Positions 1 through 8,291 of a DNA stretch of 64,000 nt are shown here, one piece after another. Origin of the DNA: Marinobacter sp. SS5-14b (GTDB taxonomy: Bacteria > Pseudomonadota > Gammaproteobacteria > Pseudomonadales > Oleiphilaceae); assembly GCF_030541005.1 (NCBI RefSeq), contig NZ_JASSVM010000004.1, forward strand, positions 186,001 through 250,000, in the 5' to 3' direction. The first letter of the stretch is position 1. Every line of letters starts with the position of its first letter. The notes beneath the pieces were generated by a model. It searched no databases, had not been told where the DNA came from, and saw only the letters and a list, made by a program, of their open reading frames with translations. The position numbers and the translations under genes are program-made.

Positions 1-44
1 TTGTCTACGTCCAGGCAGGGGATGATGCGCTTTGCCAGTGCCAT
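1..44 (-). CDS. hisF: HisF N-terminus (partial)
   Basis: Only the first 14 codons lie in the window. The reverse strand begins with ATG at 44 and reads MALAKRIIPCLDVD, the characteristic N-terminus of the imidazole glycerol phosphate synthase cyclase subunit. It follows hisA by 9 bases on the same strand, the usual his operon order. HisF works with HisH (glutaminase) to make imidazole glycerol phosphate and AICAR. Confidence 0.9.
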   Translation of the reverse strand, partial: MALAKRIIPCLDVD

Positions 45-53
45 GGTGCTTCC

Positions 54-791
54 TCAGTTTTTCAGGCTGTCGCAGTAGGCCTGGGCTTCTGCAACGTCCA
101 GGGTACCTTCGTAAATGGCTCGGCCGGTGATGGCTCCGATCACGCCTTTGTTGGCGACGGTCGCCAGGCGCTTGAGGTCGTCCATGTTGGTGACGCCGCC
201 GGAGGCAATCACCGGGATGCCGCCTTCTTCTGCCAGCTTGGCGGTCGCTTCCACGTTTACACCCTGCATCATGCCGTCGCGGGCGATGTCGGTGTACACA
301 ATGGAGGATACGCCGTCGTTGGCGAAGCGTTTGGCCAGGTCTACGGCCATAACTTCAGAAACTTCAGCCCAGCCGTCGGTGGCTACGCGGCCATCTTTGG
401 CATCCAGGCCGACGATGATGTGGCCTGGGAATTCTTTGCACATTTCGGTGACGAATTCGGGCTCTTTAACGGCTTTGGTGCCGATGATCACCCACTGCAC
501 GCCGGCCTTGAGATAGGCTTCGATGGTTTCTGCGGAGCGGATGCCGCCGCCGATCTGGATGGGCAGATTCGGGTATTTGGCGGCGATGGCTTTGACGATT
601 TCGCCGTTCACCGGTTCGCCGGCGAAGGCGCCATTGAGGTCAACCAGGTGCAGGCGGCGGGCGCCAGCCTCTACCCATTTGGTGGCCATGTCGACGGGGT
701 CGTCACCGAATACGGTGGAGTCGTCCATGCGGCCCTGGCGCAGTCTTACGCATTTGCCGTCTTTCAGATCGATTGCGGGGATAATCAGCAT
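54..791 (-). CDS. hisA: HisA, ProFAR isomerase
   Basis: Phosphoribosylformimino-5-aminoimidazole carboxamide ribotide isomerase, the fourth step of histidine synthesis, cytosolic (beta/alpha)8 barrel. The 245-residue product begins [17 protein letters not shown], with the catalytic Asp in the first strand (AIDLKDG), a phosphate-binding GGGIRS near residue 80 and a second phosphate site, IASGGV, near 195. The reading frame stays open further upstream, but the family N-terminus fixes the start at 791; the extra upstream codons come from an inverted-repeat element. It lies between hisH and hisF. Confidence 0.96.
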   Translation of the reverse strand: MLIIPAIDLKDGKCVRLRQGRMDDSTVFGDDPVDMATKWVEAGARRLHLVDLNGAFAGEPVNGEIVKAIAAKYPNLPIQIGGGIRSAETIEAYLKAGVQWVIIGTKAVKEPEFVTEMCKEFPGHIIVGLDAKDGRVATDGWAEVSEVMAVDLAKRFANDGVSSIVYTDIARDGMMQGVNVEATAKLAEEGGIPVIASGGVTNMDDLKRLATVANKGVIGAITGRAIYEGTLDVAEAQAYCDSLKN

Positions 792-829
792 TTTGTTCTT
801 CCTATTCAGAAAGTCGGGCAAGGAGTTTG

Positions 830-950
830 GCGCTCGCACTCTGGAGCAGGGAGGCCTTTCAGGGACACGCTGTGAATACATCCCTGTACGCTTGACTGCA
901 GCATCCCTGCTGCAGACAGTCCCTGAAAGGCCTTACTGCCCCAGAGCGCT
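830..950. repeat. Interspersed inverted-repeat element, copy 1
   Basis: The gap between hisH and hisA holds a large dyad: 852-866 is the exact reverse complement of 919-933, with imperfect outer arms reaching GCGCT at 830-834 and AGCGC(T) near 946-950. The 52-base centre (867-918) contains two mini-palindromes, TACATCCCTGTA and GCAGCATCCCTGCTGC. The centre has the same design as the element at 26542-26653, while the arms are unrelated in sequence. It would be transcribed inside the his operon. Confidence 0.75.
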
Positions 951-967
951 ACTATGTGCTTACCTGC

Positions 968-1606
968 TTACTTTCCAGTCCAGTTCGTGAAGTTTTCCAG
1001 CAACTGCAGACCTGCCCGGGCGCTTTTCTCCGGGTGGAACTGCACTGCAAAGATGTTGTCTCTCGCCACCGCTGCCGCCAGGTCGACACCGTACCGGGTG
1101 CGGCCGGCCATATCGGCATTGCCTTCGGCTTCGGCGTAGTAGCTGTGCACGAAGTAGAAACGGTCGCCGTCCGGGATGTTGTGCCAGAGTGGGTGGTTTA
1201 CGGTGTGGTACACCTGATTCCAGCCCATGTGAGGCACTTTCAGGCGTTCGCCGTTTTCAGTGAGGTTGTCGCCGAAGTAGCGGACTTCGGACGGAAACAG
1301 GCCGATGCCTTCCACACCGCCGTTTTCTTCGCTGCGGGCCATCAATGCCTGCATGCCGACGCAGATGCCGAGGAACGGGCGGTCCTGTGAGACTTCTTTG
1401 ACGAGTTCAACCACGCCCAAACGGTGCATTTCGGCCATGCAGTCGCGGATGGCGCCGACGCCGGGGAGGATCACCCGGTCGGCTTCGCGAATCTGGTCGG
1501 CGTTGTCGGTGACCAATACGGTGCAATTCGGGGCCACGTGCTCCACGGCCTTGCGGGCAGAGTGCAGGTTGCCCATGCCGTAGTCGATGATGGCGACGGT
1601 CTTCAT
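968..1606 (-). CDS. hisH: HisH, glutamine amidotransferase subunit
   Basis: Class I glutaminase that feeds ammonia to HisF. The 212-residue product starts [16 protein letters not shown] and has the nucleophile Cys in LGICVGMQ near residue 82 and the catalytic His-Pro-Glu in QFHPEKS near 191-195. Length and motifs are normal for the family. It lies 28 bases downstream of hisB; the 176-base gap to hisA is mostly taken up by an inverted-repeat element. Confidence 0.97.
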   Translation of the reverse strand: MKTVAIIDYGMGNLHSARKAVEHVAPNCTVLVTDNADQIREADRVILPGVGAIRDCMAEMHRLGVVELVKEVSQDRPFLGICVGMQALMARSEENGGVEGIGLFPSEVRYFGDNLTENGERLKVPHMGWNQVYHTVNHPLWHNIPDGDRFYFVHSYYAEAEGNADMAGRTRYGVDLAAAVARDNIFAVQFHPEKSARAGLQLLENFTNWTGK

Positions 1607-1634
1607 GGTGTTTCAGATTCCTGTCGGTGACCGG

Positions 1635-2228
1635 TTACAACGCGCCTTTGGTGGACGGAGTAATTCCGGCCATACGCTCGTCCATTTCAACCGCCATGCG
1701 CAGGGCGCGGCCGAAGGCTTTGAACACGGTTTCGATCTGGTGGTGGGTGTTTTTGCCCTTCAGATTGTCGATGTGCAGGGTCACCATGGAGTGGTTGACG
1801 AAGCCCTGGAAAAATTCTGCAAACAGGTCAACATCAAATCCGCCAACAACAGCGCGGGTGTAGGGGACGTCCATGAGCAAACCGGGACGGCCGGAGAGGT
1901 CAATGACAACTCGGGACAATGCTTCATCCAGCGGCACATAGGCGTGGCCGTAGCGGCGGATGCCCTTTTTGTCGCCCACGGCTTGCTTGAAGGCCTGGCC
2001 GAGGGTGATGCCGATGTCTTCCACGGTGTGGTGGTCGTCGATTTCCAGGTCACCCTTGCAGGTGATATCCAGATCCATCATGCCATGACGGGCGATCTGG
2101 TCCATCATGTGATCAAGAAAGGGCACGCCGGTGTCAAAGCAGGCTTTGCCGGTGCCGTCGAGATTAATCTCAACGGTAATCTGGGTTTCAAGGGTATTTC
2201 GCTCTACCCGAGCCTTACGTTCGGCCAT
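1635..2228 (-). CDS. hisB: HisB, imidazoleglycerol-phosphate dehydratase
   Basis: Dehydrates imidazole glycerol phosphate. The 197-residue product is the monofunctional form without the N-terminal phosphatase of enteric HisB. Metal-binding histidine motifs are seen at [13 protein letters not shown] (residues about 38-50), DDHHTVED (about 64-71) and [10 protein letters not shown] (about 147-156). It is the first his gene in this run and has a consensus -10 upstream. Confidence 0.97.
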   Translation of the reverse strand: MAERKARVERNTLETQITVEINLDGTGKACFDTGVPFLDHMMDQIARHGMMDLDITCKGDLEIDDHHTVEDIGITLGQAFKQAVGDKKGIRRYGHAYVPLDEALSRVVIDLSGRPGLLMDVPYTRAVVGGFDVDLFAEFFQGFVNHSMVTLHIDNLKGKNTHHQIETVFKAFGRALRMAVEMDERMAGITPSTKGAL

Positions 2229-2280
2229 GGAGACTCCGTTGTGAAAACTGGCTTGCTACCGAAAACATTTATGTCCGCAG

Positions 2281-2286
2281 ATTATA
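2281..2286 (-). promoter_or_regulatory. Likely -10 box of his promoter
   Basis: The reverse strand reads a perfect TATAAT 53 bases upstream of hisB. No convincing -35 hexamer sits at 16-18 bases, so an activator or a weak -35 would be needed. The assignment rests on the -10 match and its place at the head of the hisB-H-A-F run. Confidence 0.45.
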
Positions 2287-2335
2287 CCGATTAACACAGC
2301 CGGAGTCCCGCAATGGGATCAATCACCCTGATAGC

Positions 2336-2797
2336 TCAGAACGCCTTTTTCAGGTTGGCCATGTAGGTATCAACCAGGCTGTTGAATTCGTGCTTGATCA
2401 CCGGGCTGATGGCCAACTTAAGCAGGCTGGGCAGGGGTACGGTCAAGGCAGCGCTGGTTTGAAAACGCACGGCGGTGGCGTTGTCGCCTTTGGACGTGAG
2501 CACCCAGGAGCCGCTCACGACGCCATTGCCCTCACCTTTCACAGGTTCCCAGGTGATTTTCCCTGCGTCTTTGTCTGGATGATAGGTGCAGGCATAAACG
2601 GACTGAATGGCGTGTTTGTCTACGCCCACTTTCTCCATTTCCCAGCGGTAGGCGTTACCGCCCAGATCAATCAGCTTGTCTACTTTCGGAAAGTGGCTGG
2701 CAGAACGGGGAACGTCTGCCAACAGATCGAATACTTCGTCATAGCTTGCCGGAATCTCGAGTTCACGGTTCAGCTCAATCGATACGGTAATGGCCAC
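2336..2797 (-). CDS. SRPBCC family protein
   Basis: A 153-residue START/polyketide-cyclase-like protein of the SRPBCC fold, which usually forms a hydrophobic ligand cavity. The N-terminus has the typical strand then helix (RELEIPASYDEVFDLLADV), and the C-terminal helix ends VDTYMANLKKAF. A GTG start at 2797 is preferred because AGGAG lies 6 bases upstream; the upstream ATG at 2836 lacks a ribosome site. No catalytic motif is recognised and the ligand is unknown. It is divergent from asmA. Confidence 0.75.
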   Translation of the reverse strand: MAITVSIELNRELEIPASYDEVFDLLADVPRSASHFPKVDKLIDLGGNAYRWEMEKVGVDKHAIQSVYACTYHPDKDAGKITWEPVKGEGNGVVSGSWVLTSKGDNATAVRFQTSAALTVPLPSLLKLAISPVIKHEFNSLVDTYMANLKKAF

Positions 2798-2993
2798 AGC
2801 CGACTCCTTTTTATGCTTATTTGCGCGCCGGAGCATTTCTCCAGCCTCGTTTTTTGCGGTGTATTTTGACGCAAGACTACCGCATTGTCATATTCCTGCA
2901 CTGTTAATTTGCTAACCCTGCGTTATCCTTTGAGTAATTCATTCGTAACACGTCAGGCAATCCACCCTGCCGGGAAGAAAAGGAAAGCTCGCC

Positions 2994-5228
2994 ATGAAAG
3001 TTATCCGCTACGCGCTCTACGCCGTCATCGCCCTGATCATACTGGCGGTTGCAGCCGTTGCTATTGCGGTTGCCGTTATCAACCCCAATGATTACAAGCC
3101 TCAGATTGAAGCCGCCGTGGAAAAAAGCACGAATCTGCAACTGCAGCTTGAGGGAGATATAGGCTGGTCTTTCATCCCACTTGGGTTGGAACTGAATCAG
3201 GTTGAAGCCACTCTGGAGGGCGAGCGATTTATCGCCCTCGAACAGCTGATCGCCCAGATAGACTTCTGGTCTCTTATTGCCATGTCGCCCCAGGTAAACA
3301 CTTTTTTGCTGAACGGTCTGGATGCGCACCTCGAAGTGAATGAGCAAGGTGAAGGCAACTGGGCCCGCATCATGCCTGAGAAAACATCGGATAGCAGCGA
3401 CACAGCGGCACAAGAATCCCCGGCCGAGCCGGCAGAACAAGCAGCCGGTGGAACCCCCCTGAACTTCAACGTTGAGAACGTGGAGGTCAGCAACGCCAGC
3501 GTTCACTACAACGACCTCAGTACGGGACAGTCAGTAACTCTGGAGGACTTCACCGTATCGGCCAGCAACATCACGCTGGGTTCCGAATTCCCGCTGGATA
3601 TCCGCTTCAGGGTTGAAACCACGCAACCGGTGTTTGCCGTAGACGGCAACATCAGCGCCAACCTGACCGCCAACCAGGCCCTCAACGAATTTGCCATGTC
3701 TGGTCTGCAGGCTGTTTTTGATATGAGCGGCGCTCCCTTTGGAGGCAAATCCGTGACCGCCGAAATGGGCGGCTCTCTGGTCGCCAACCTGGAGAATGAA
3801 ACCGCGTCACTCAGTGACTTCACCGCCAGCCTGGCCAACCTGAAACTCAGCACTAATCTCAATGTGAAAGGTTTTGGCGACAAACCTGCCATCGATGGCC
3901 GCCTTGACGTCTCCGAGTTCTCCCTGAAACAACTGCTCAGCGACCTTGGCCAGCCAGCCATCGAAACCGAGGACCCGGAAGTGCTCAAAGCCATTGCCCT
4001 GTCCACCAACCTGGGTGGCGAGCCTGGCTCCGTTGCGCTCAGCGACCTGAAGATCAAACTGGATGACACCAGCTTCAACGGCGGCGGCAGCTACACCCTG
4101 GCAACGGGCGGACTGGTGTTTGACCTGAACGGAGACAAACTGAACGCTGACCGCTACCTGCCACCGACACCGGAAGAAGATGAGGCCGGTTCCCCGGAGC
4201 CCGCAGCCGAAGGTTCCGCGCAGCAGACATCCACCACCAATCAGCCGGAAACTGACCTGCTGCCACTCGAGACTTTGCGTACGCTGCTGCTGGATATCGA
4301 CTTTGGCCTGGGTGAGTTGATCGTCAGCAACCTGACCATCAACGAAATCAAGGCCAGCACCACCGCCAAAGACGGTCTGCTGAAAGTCGATGAGTTCAGC
4401 GGCAAGCTATATGAAGGCAGCTTCGGCGCCAACGTGACCATTGACGCCCGCAGCGACAACCCCAAATGGAGCGTACGCTCTGACGTCAGCAACGTGCAGA
4501 CGCTTCCGCTACTGACTCAACTGGCCGAGGTCGACATGCTGTCGGGCGGCGCCAATCTGAAGCTCGCAGTGGACACCAACGGCAACCGCATCTCTGCCCT
4601 TCGCAATAATGCCAAAGGCGACATCAGCTTCAATCTGGCGGAAGGTCAGTTTCGTAAAATGAATCTGACTCGCATGGCTTGTCAGGGTATAGCCCTGGTC
4701 AACCAGGATTCCCTGACCACCACAGACTGGGGCACGACTACCCCGTTCAACGACATGCGTGGCACGCTGAAGATTAACGGCAACACCCTTAACAATACCG
4801 ATCTGGTCGCCGCCCTGGCGGGCATGCGCCTGGAAGGCAAGGGCACCGTAGATTTGGAGCAAAGCGCAGTGGACTACGAACTGGGCCTGCGCATTGTTGG
4901 CGAAATCCATCGAGACCAGGCTTGTCGTGTTACCGAGTACGTAGAGAATGTGGTTATTCCGGTGGAATGCCGCGGAAACTTTTCCGAAGACCCAGCGGGA
5001 CTGTGCTCCTTTGATGGCTCCCGCTTCCGCGACACCCTGCAAGACATTGCCTCCAACGTTGTCCGCGCCAAGGCGAAAGAAGAAGTAGACCGAGCCAAAC
5101 AAAAGGCAGAAGAAAAGGTGGATGAAGCAAAACAGAAAGCCCAGGACAAAGTTGACGAAAAGCTGCAGGAGAAGCTGGGCGAAGAGGGCGAAAAAGTGAA
5201 AGATGCCCTCAAAGGCCTGTTCAAATAA
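2994..5228 (+). CDS. AsmA family protein
   Basis: A 744-residue AsmA-type protein. AsmA-family proteins are anchored in the inner membrane, extend through the periplasm, and are tied to outer-membrane lipid and protein homeostasis. An N-terminal hydrophobic segment (about residues 7-30) anchors it, repetitive beta-rich sequence follows, and the typical AsmA C-terminal domain lies about residues 480-640. The last 60 residues are a charged helical tail rich in Lys, Glu and Ala. A low-complexity Glu/Pro/Ala linker lies near 390-420. The stop overlaps the mutY start (TAATG), so the two are co-translated. Confidence 0.88.
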   Translation: MKVIRYALYAVIALIILAVAAVAIAVAVINPNDYKPQIEAAVEKSTNLQLQLEGDIGWSFIPLGLELNQVEATLEGERFIALEQLIAQIDFWSLIAMSPQVNTFLLNGLDAHLEVNEQGEGNWARIMPEKTSDSSDTAAQESPAEPAEQAAGGTPLNFNVENVEVSNASVHYNDLSTGQSVTLEDFTVSASNITLGSEFPLDIRFRVETTQPVFAVDGNISANLTANQALNEFAMSGLQAVFDMSGAPFGGKSVTAEMGGSLVANLENETASLSDFTASLANLKLSTNLNVKGFGDKPAIDGRLDVSEFSLKQLLSDLGQPAIETEDPEVLKAIALSTNLGGEPGSVALSDLKIKLDDTSFNGGGSYTLATGGLVFDLNGDKLNADRYLPPTPEEDEAGSPEPAAEGSAQQTSTTNQPETDLLPLETLRTLLLDIDFGLGELIVSNLTINEIKASTTAKDGLLKVDEFSGKLYEGSFGANVTIDARSDNPKWSVRSDVSNVQTLPLLTQLAEVDMLSGGANLKLAVDTNGNRISALRNNAKGDISFNLAEGQFRKMNLTRMACQGIALVNQDSLTTTDWGTTTPFNDMRGTLKINGNTLNNTDLVAALAGMRLEGKGTVDLEQSAVDYELGLRIVGEIHRDQACRVTEYVENVVIPVECRGNFSEDPAGLCSFDGSRFRDTLQDIASNVVRAKAKEEVDRAKQKAEEKVDEAKQKAQDKVDEKLQEKLGEEGEKVKDALKGLFK

Positions 5229-6292
5229 TGGCTGACCGGTTCGCTGACAAGCTCCTGACATGGTACGACCAACACGGCAGGCACGACCTGCCCTGGCACC
5301 ATGACCGCAATGCCTACCGGGTGTGGGTCTCTGAAATCATGCTTCAGCAGACCCAGGTAGCCACCGTTATCCCCTACTTCGAAGCCTTTATGGCCAGCTT
5401 TCCGGATGTCCGGGCGCTGGCCTCAGCGCCGGAGGATGATGTACTCAGCCACTGGTCCGGTCTTGGCTACTACGCTCGGGCACGAAACCTGCACAAGGCG
5501 GCAAAGCAGGTGGTTGAGGATTTTGACGGTGAGTTCCCGCAACACCAGGAAACACTGGAAACACTCACCGGCATCGGGCGCTCAACCGCCGCTGCGATTC
5601 TGGCCCAGTCTTTCAACAAGCGGGCTGCGATTCTGGACGGCAACGTAAAACGGGTATTGGCCCGCTACCACGCCGTACCCGGGTGGCCGGGACAGACTTC
5701 GGTACTGAAACAACTGTGGGAACACGCCGAAACCCATACGCCAGACACCCGCGTGCGCGACTACACCCAGGGCATCATGGACCTGGGCGCGATGGTCTGC
5801 ACCCGCAGTAAACCGAAATGCGAAAGTTGCCCGTTGAACACGGGTTGTCAGGCCTACGCACACTCGGAAACCCGCCTCTACCCCGGCTCCAAACCGAAAA
5901 AAACAAAGCCGGAGAAAACGACCTGGATGTTGATTATCGAAGACCCCGATGGCCGTATTCTGCTTGAGCGGCGACCGCCCAGCGGCATTTGGGGCGGCCT
6001 ATGGAGCCTGCCGGAACTGGACCCTGCCTATGGCCCAGAAGAACTGCAATACGCCTGTGAGACGGAGCTTGGGCTCACCTGCAGCGACCCCGAACTGATC
6101 CGTGGCTTTCGCCACACTTTCAGCCACTATCACCTGCACATACAGCCAGCCCGCCTGCCCATCACCGGCAGCACGGCCGTTGCAGACTCTGGCGACCAGC
6201 GCTGGCTGCACCGTGATGAAGCCCTGAACCTGGGGCTGCCCGCCCCCATCCGCACCCTGCTGACCGAGCCGGAGCAAGCCGCCCTGCTCTGA
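5228..6292 (+). CDS. mutY: MutY, adenine DNA glycosylase
   Basis: Removes adenine mispaired with 8-oxoguanine. The 354-residue product has the helix-hairpin-helix with [12 protein letters not shown] near residues 110-121 and catalytic Asp in ILDGNVKR, the glycosylase substrate loop EIMLQQTQV, and the [4Fe-4S] cysteines in [17 protein letters not shown] (about 192-208). A C-terminal NUDIX-like 8-oxoG recognition domain follows (about 230-345). It overlaps asmA by one base and is followed by yggX, an arrangement common in gammaproteobacteria. Confidence 0.97.
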   Translation: MADRFADKLLTWYDQHGRHDLPWHHDRNAYRVWVSEIMLQQTQVATVIPYFEAFMASFPDVRALASAPEDDVLSHWSGLGYYARARNLHKAAKQVVEDFDGEFPQHQETLETLTGIGRSTAAAILAQSFNKRAAILDGNVKRVLARYHAVPGWPGQTSVLKQLWEHAETHTPDTRVRDYTQGIMDLGAMVCTRSKPKCESCPLNTGCQAYAHSETRLYPGSKPKKTKPEKTTWMLIIEDPDGRILLERRPPSGIWGGLWSLPELDPAYGPEELQYACETELGLTCSDPELIRGFRHTFSHYHLHIQPARLPITGSTAVADSGDQRWLHRDEALNLGLPAPIRTLLTEPEQAALL

Positions 6293-6347
6293 AGCACCAA
6301 CGATCTGTTATCATCCTGCCAGCCAGTACCTCAACACAGGAGCCCAC

Positions 6348-6620
6348 ATGAGCCGCACCGTAGTCTGCCGCAAGTACCAGAAAGAAATGGAAGGCCTGAC
6401 CATGCCGCCAATGCCCGGCCCAAAAGGCCAGGACATCTTCGAGAACGTATCAAAAGTGGCCTGGGAAGAATGGCAGAACCAGCAAACCATGCTGATCAAT
6501 GAAAAACACCTGAACCTGATGGACCTGAACACCCGTAAATATCTGCAGGCCCAGATGGACAGGTTCTTCAATAACGAGCCGTTCGACAAGGCCGAGGGCT
6601 TTGTTCCACCGGAGAAATGA
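6348..6620 (+). CDS. yggX: YggX, Fe(II)-trafficking / oxidative damage protein
   Basis: A 90-residue YggX family protein, linked in enterics to protection of iron-sulfur clusters from oxidation. The start [17 protein letters not shown] carries the conserved Cys7, and [16 protein letters not shown] and the C-terminal FFNNE are family hallmarks. GGAG lies just upstream of the ATG. It sits 55 bases after mutY, fitting co-expression with a repair gene for oxidised DNA. Confidence 0.95.
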   Translation: MSRTVVCRKYQKEMEGLTMPPMPGPKGQDIFENVSKVAWEEWQNQQTMLINEKHLNLMDLNTRKYLQAQMDRFFNNEPFDKAEGFVPPEK

Positions 6621-6680
6621 CAGAACTGATCAAGGCTTGAACAACCGGTGAAAGTTTCCGAAAATTTTCACCAACCAGCC

Positions 6681-6709
6681 TTGACTCTAAAACCCTAAAC
6701 CGGTTTAAT
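6681..6709 (+). promoter_or_regulatory. Promoter of tRNA-Phe
   Basis: TTGACT (6681-6686), a 17-base spacer and TTTAAT (6704-6709), followed by a GC-rich discriminator (GCGCCCCG) as in stringently controlled stable-RNA promoters. Predicted start near 6716, 24 bases before the mature tRNA. Confidence 0.65.
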
Positions 6710-6739
6710 AGCGCCCCGTTGCAGCACATAGCTCAACAC

Positions 6740-6815
6740 GCCCGGATAGCTCAGTTGGTAGAGCAGAGGATTGAAAATCCTCGTGTCGGTGGTTCGATTC
6801 CGCCTCCGGGCACCA
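6740..6815 (+). tRNA. tRNA-Phe (GAA)
   Basis: A 76-base cloverleaf with encoded CCA. The acceptor stem GCCCGGA (6740-6746) pairs with TCCGGGC, the anticodon loop TTGAAAA (6771-6777) puts GAA at positions 34-36, and the T-loop GGTTCGATTCC is intact. It has its own promoter and a terminator just downstream. Confidence 0.98.
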
Positions 6816-6827
6816 TTAAGAATTCTG

Positions 6828-6858
6828 ATAAAGCCCGCCTTGTGCGGGCTTTATTGTT
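6828..6858 (+). terminator. Intrinsic terminator after tRNA-Phe
   Basis: ATAAAGCCCGC (6828-6838) pairs with GCGGGCTTTAT (6844-6854) around a short loop, followed by TGTTTC. The A/T-flanked GC stem suits both strands, so it may also end the convergent symporter transcript. Confidence 0.8.
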
Positions 6859-6875
6859 TCTACCCTCTTCGTTCC

Positions 6876-8255
6876 TTATCGACCAACAGCCGGATACCGC
6901 AAGGCAATCAGCACACTAACAAAGCTGGATGCCAGCAATGCACCCAGGAACGGCGCCAGCGTTGGAATGCTGTCCGGAAAGCTCGCCGCCAGCGCACCTG
7001 CTGTAAAGCTCCCCTGGCTCACCCAGCCAGGAAGCACGGCACCGAGCAACCCGGCCAGGCCACCAGCCACCGCTGCCAACGGCGACATACGGCGCCACAA
7101 TCCCAGCAGGACCGGCACCACAATCGCCGCACACAGCAAGTCTGCAATCAGGAACAGCCGCAGCACTGAGAAGCCCTGAAGAGCCACCCACACCACCGGC
7201 ACCATCAGTATCACCGTCGCCCAGCGGGCAGCGCGCACTGACAGGCCTTGTCTTCCGGAACTCGCTACCGCCATGGAAGCAATGGCGTTCTGCAAGGTAT
7301 CGACACTGGATGCCACCAGCGTCACCGCCAGAACCAGCGCTGGCAGAGCAATCCAGGCCGGTGCGGCGGAGAGTAATGCGAAAAATGGAATGGGAGGCTC
7401 GCCCAGCGGCAAAGCATGCATGGCCGCCAGCATCCCCAGGCCACCAATGGCCATCACCACCAGAAACGTGCTGACGCCGCCCAACACCGCGCCGCGCCCC
7501 AGGGCACGGTCCGTTTCAGCTGCCCATACCCTCTGCCAATAGCCCTGATGAAACAGGTTGGCGGCGGTCACCGCAATCACCAGAGTGAGCGCGACAGACA
7601 GCGCACTGCCAACAGGCACAGAGGGCATGACCGCCTCCGTTGGCATGGAGGGCAACCAGTACCAGGCCACACCACCCACAAGCAGCAACAGGGCCAACAA
7701 CAACCAGGCCTGCCAACGGTCAGTGGCCAGGCTCGCCCTCAAACCACCGACAGAGGTATAGATCAGTGTGACCAGCGCCACGCCGAGAACCACCAAAGCG
7801 GGCGGCACATCAGAAAGCAGCGCGGCAATGGCGCCGATAGCGGTGAGTTCCGCCGCCAGGAAACAGGCCATGTAGGCGACCGAAACCATCGACACCCAGC
7901 GTCGTACCCCGGCACCATAACAAGCCTCGGCAAATTCGCCGATACTCCGGCCTGCCGGTAGCCGCTTGCGGATGGCCGGGCCATAGAACCCCAGCACCAG
8001 AAACGGCAACGCGGAGCCGACTGCATAACCCGCCAGCGCCACGGGCCCCACAAACGCACCAATTTCCGGTGGCGCAAAAAGAATCCACGCGCCCATACCG
8101 GAAGCGAGAAACGACAAGCCGATGGCTTGCGCACTCTGAGAGTTTCGGGCGGTAACGTAGTCATCCAGCAGACCGTCTGCACGTCGTGCTCGCAGACCAA
8201 GAACAGCAAAACCGAGGAGCGCCGTACTGAGTACGGCTACCGTTAGATAGAACAA
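6876..8255 (-). CDS. Sodium:solute symporter (SSS family)
   Basis: A 459-residue inner-membrane sodium:solute symporter with about 12-13 hydrophobic segments from residue 1 to the end, in PutP-like arrangement. The family motif region GYAVGSALPFLVLGFYGP and GRSIGEFAEACYG (helices 2-3) is recognisable. The start is TTG at 8255, with GGAGGA 8-9 bases upstream. The leader resembles the 3' half of a TPP riboswitch; thiamin-linked symporters of this family (ThiV) have been predicted from such leaders, so thiamin or a precursor is a possible substrate. This is inference; proline, pantothenate or other solutes are alternatives. Confidence 0.82.
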   Translation of the reverse strand: MFYLTVAVLSTALLGFAVLGLRARRADGLLDDYVTARNSQSAQAIGLSFLASGMGAWILFAPPEIGAFVGPVALAGYAVGSALPFLVLGFYGPAIRKRLPAGRSIGEFAEACYGAGVRRWVSMVSVAYMACFLAAELTAIGAIAALLSDVPPALVVLGVALVTLIYTSVGGLRASLATDRWQAWLLLALLLLVGGVAWYWLPSMPTEAVMPSVPVGSALSVALTLVIAVTAANLFHQGYWQRVWAAETDRALGRGAVLGGVSTFLVVMAIGGLGMLAAMHALPLGEPPIPFFALLSAAPAWIALPALVLAVTLVASSVDTLQNAIASMAVASSGRQGLSVRAARWATVILMVPVVWVALQGFSVLRLFLIADLLCAAIVVPVLLGLWRRMSPLAAVAGGLAGLLGAVLPGWVSQGSFTAGALAASFPDSIPTLAPFLGALLASSFVSVLIALRYPAVGR

Positions 8256-8260
8256 GTCGC

Positions 8261-8291
8261 ACTTCCTCCGCCGGTATTAACCGGATCAGGT
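8261..8291 (-). promoter_or_regulatory. TPP-riboswitch-like 3' half
   Basis: On the minus strand, just before the symporter start, the sequence reads CCTGATCCGG-TTAATA-CCGGCGGAGGAAGT. This follows the conserved thi-box 3' half (CTGATCTGG-ATAAT-GCCAGCG-AGGGAAGT), with matched changes in the stem bases. The other conserved half (CTGAGA) was not found in the upstream 130 bases, which are the end of the permease gene. It could be a degraded riboswitch, a non-canonical one, or chance. Confidence 0.4.

Noticed and set aside
830..950. Integron attC site or intrinsic terminator
   Set aside because: No integrase or cassette context, no R/L core sites, no U-run; the conserved double mini-palindrome core is a different design.
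1587..2294. A 235-codon open frame antisense to hisB
   Set aside because: hisB is unambiguous by motif and operon order; the antisense frame has no recognisable domain.
6719..6919. Open frame running through tRNA-Phe
   Set aside because: It is a chance frame across a tRNA and its terminator.
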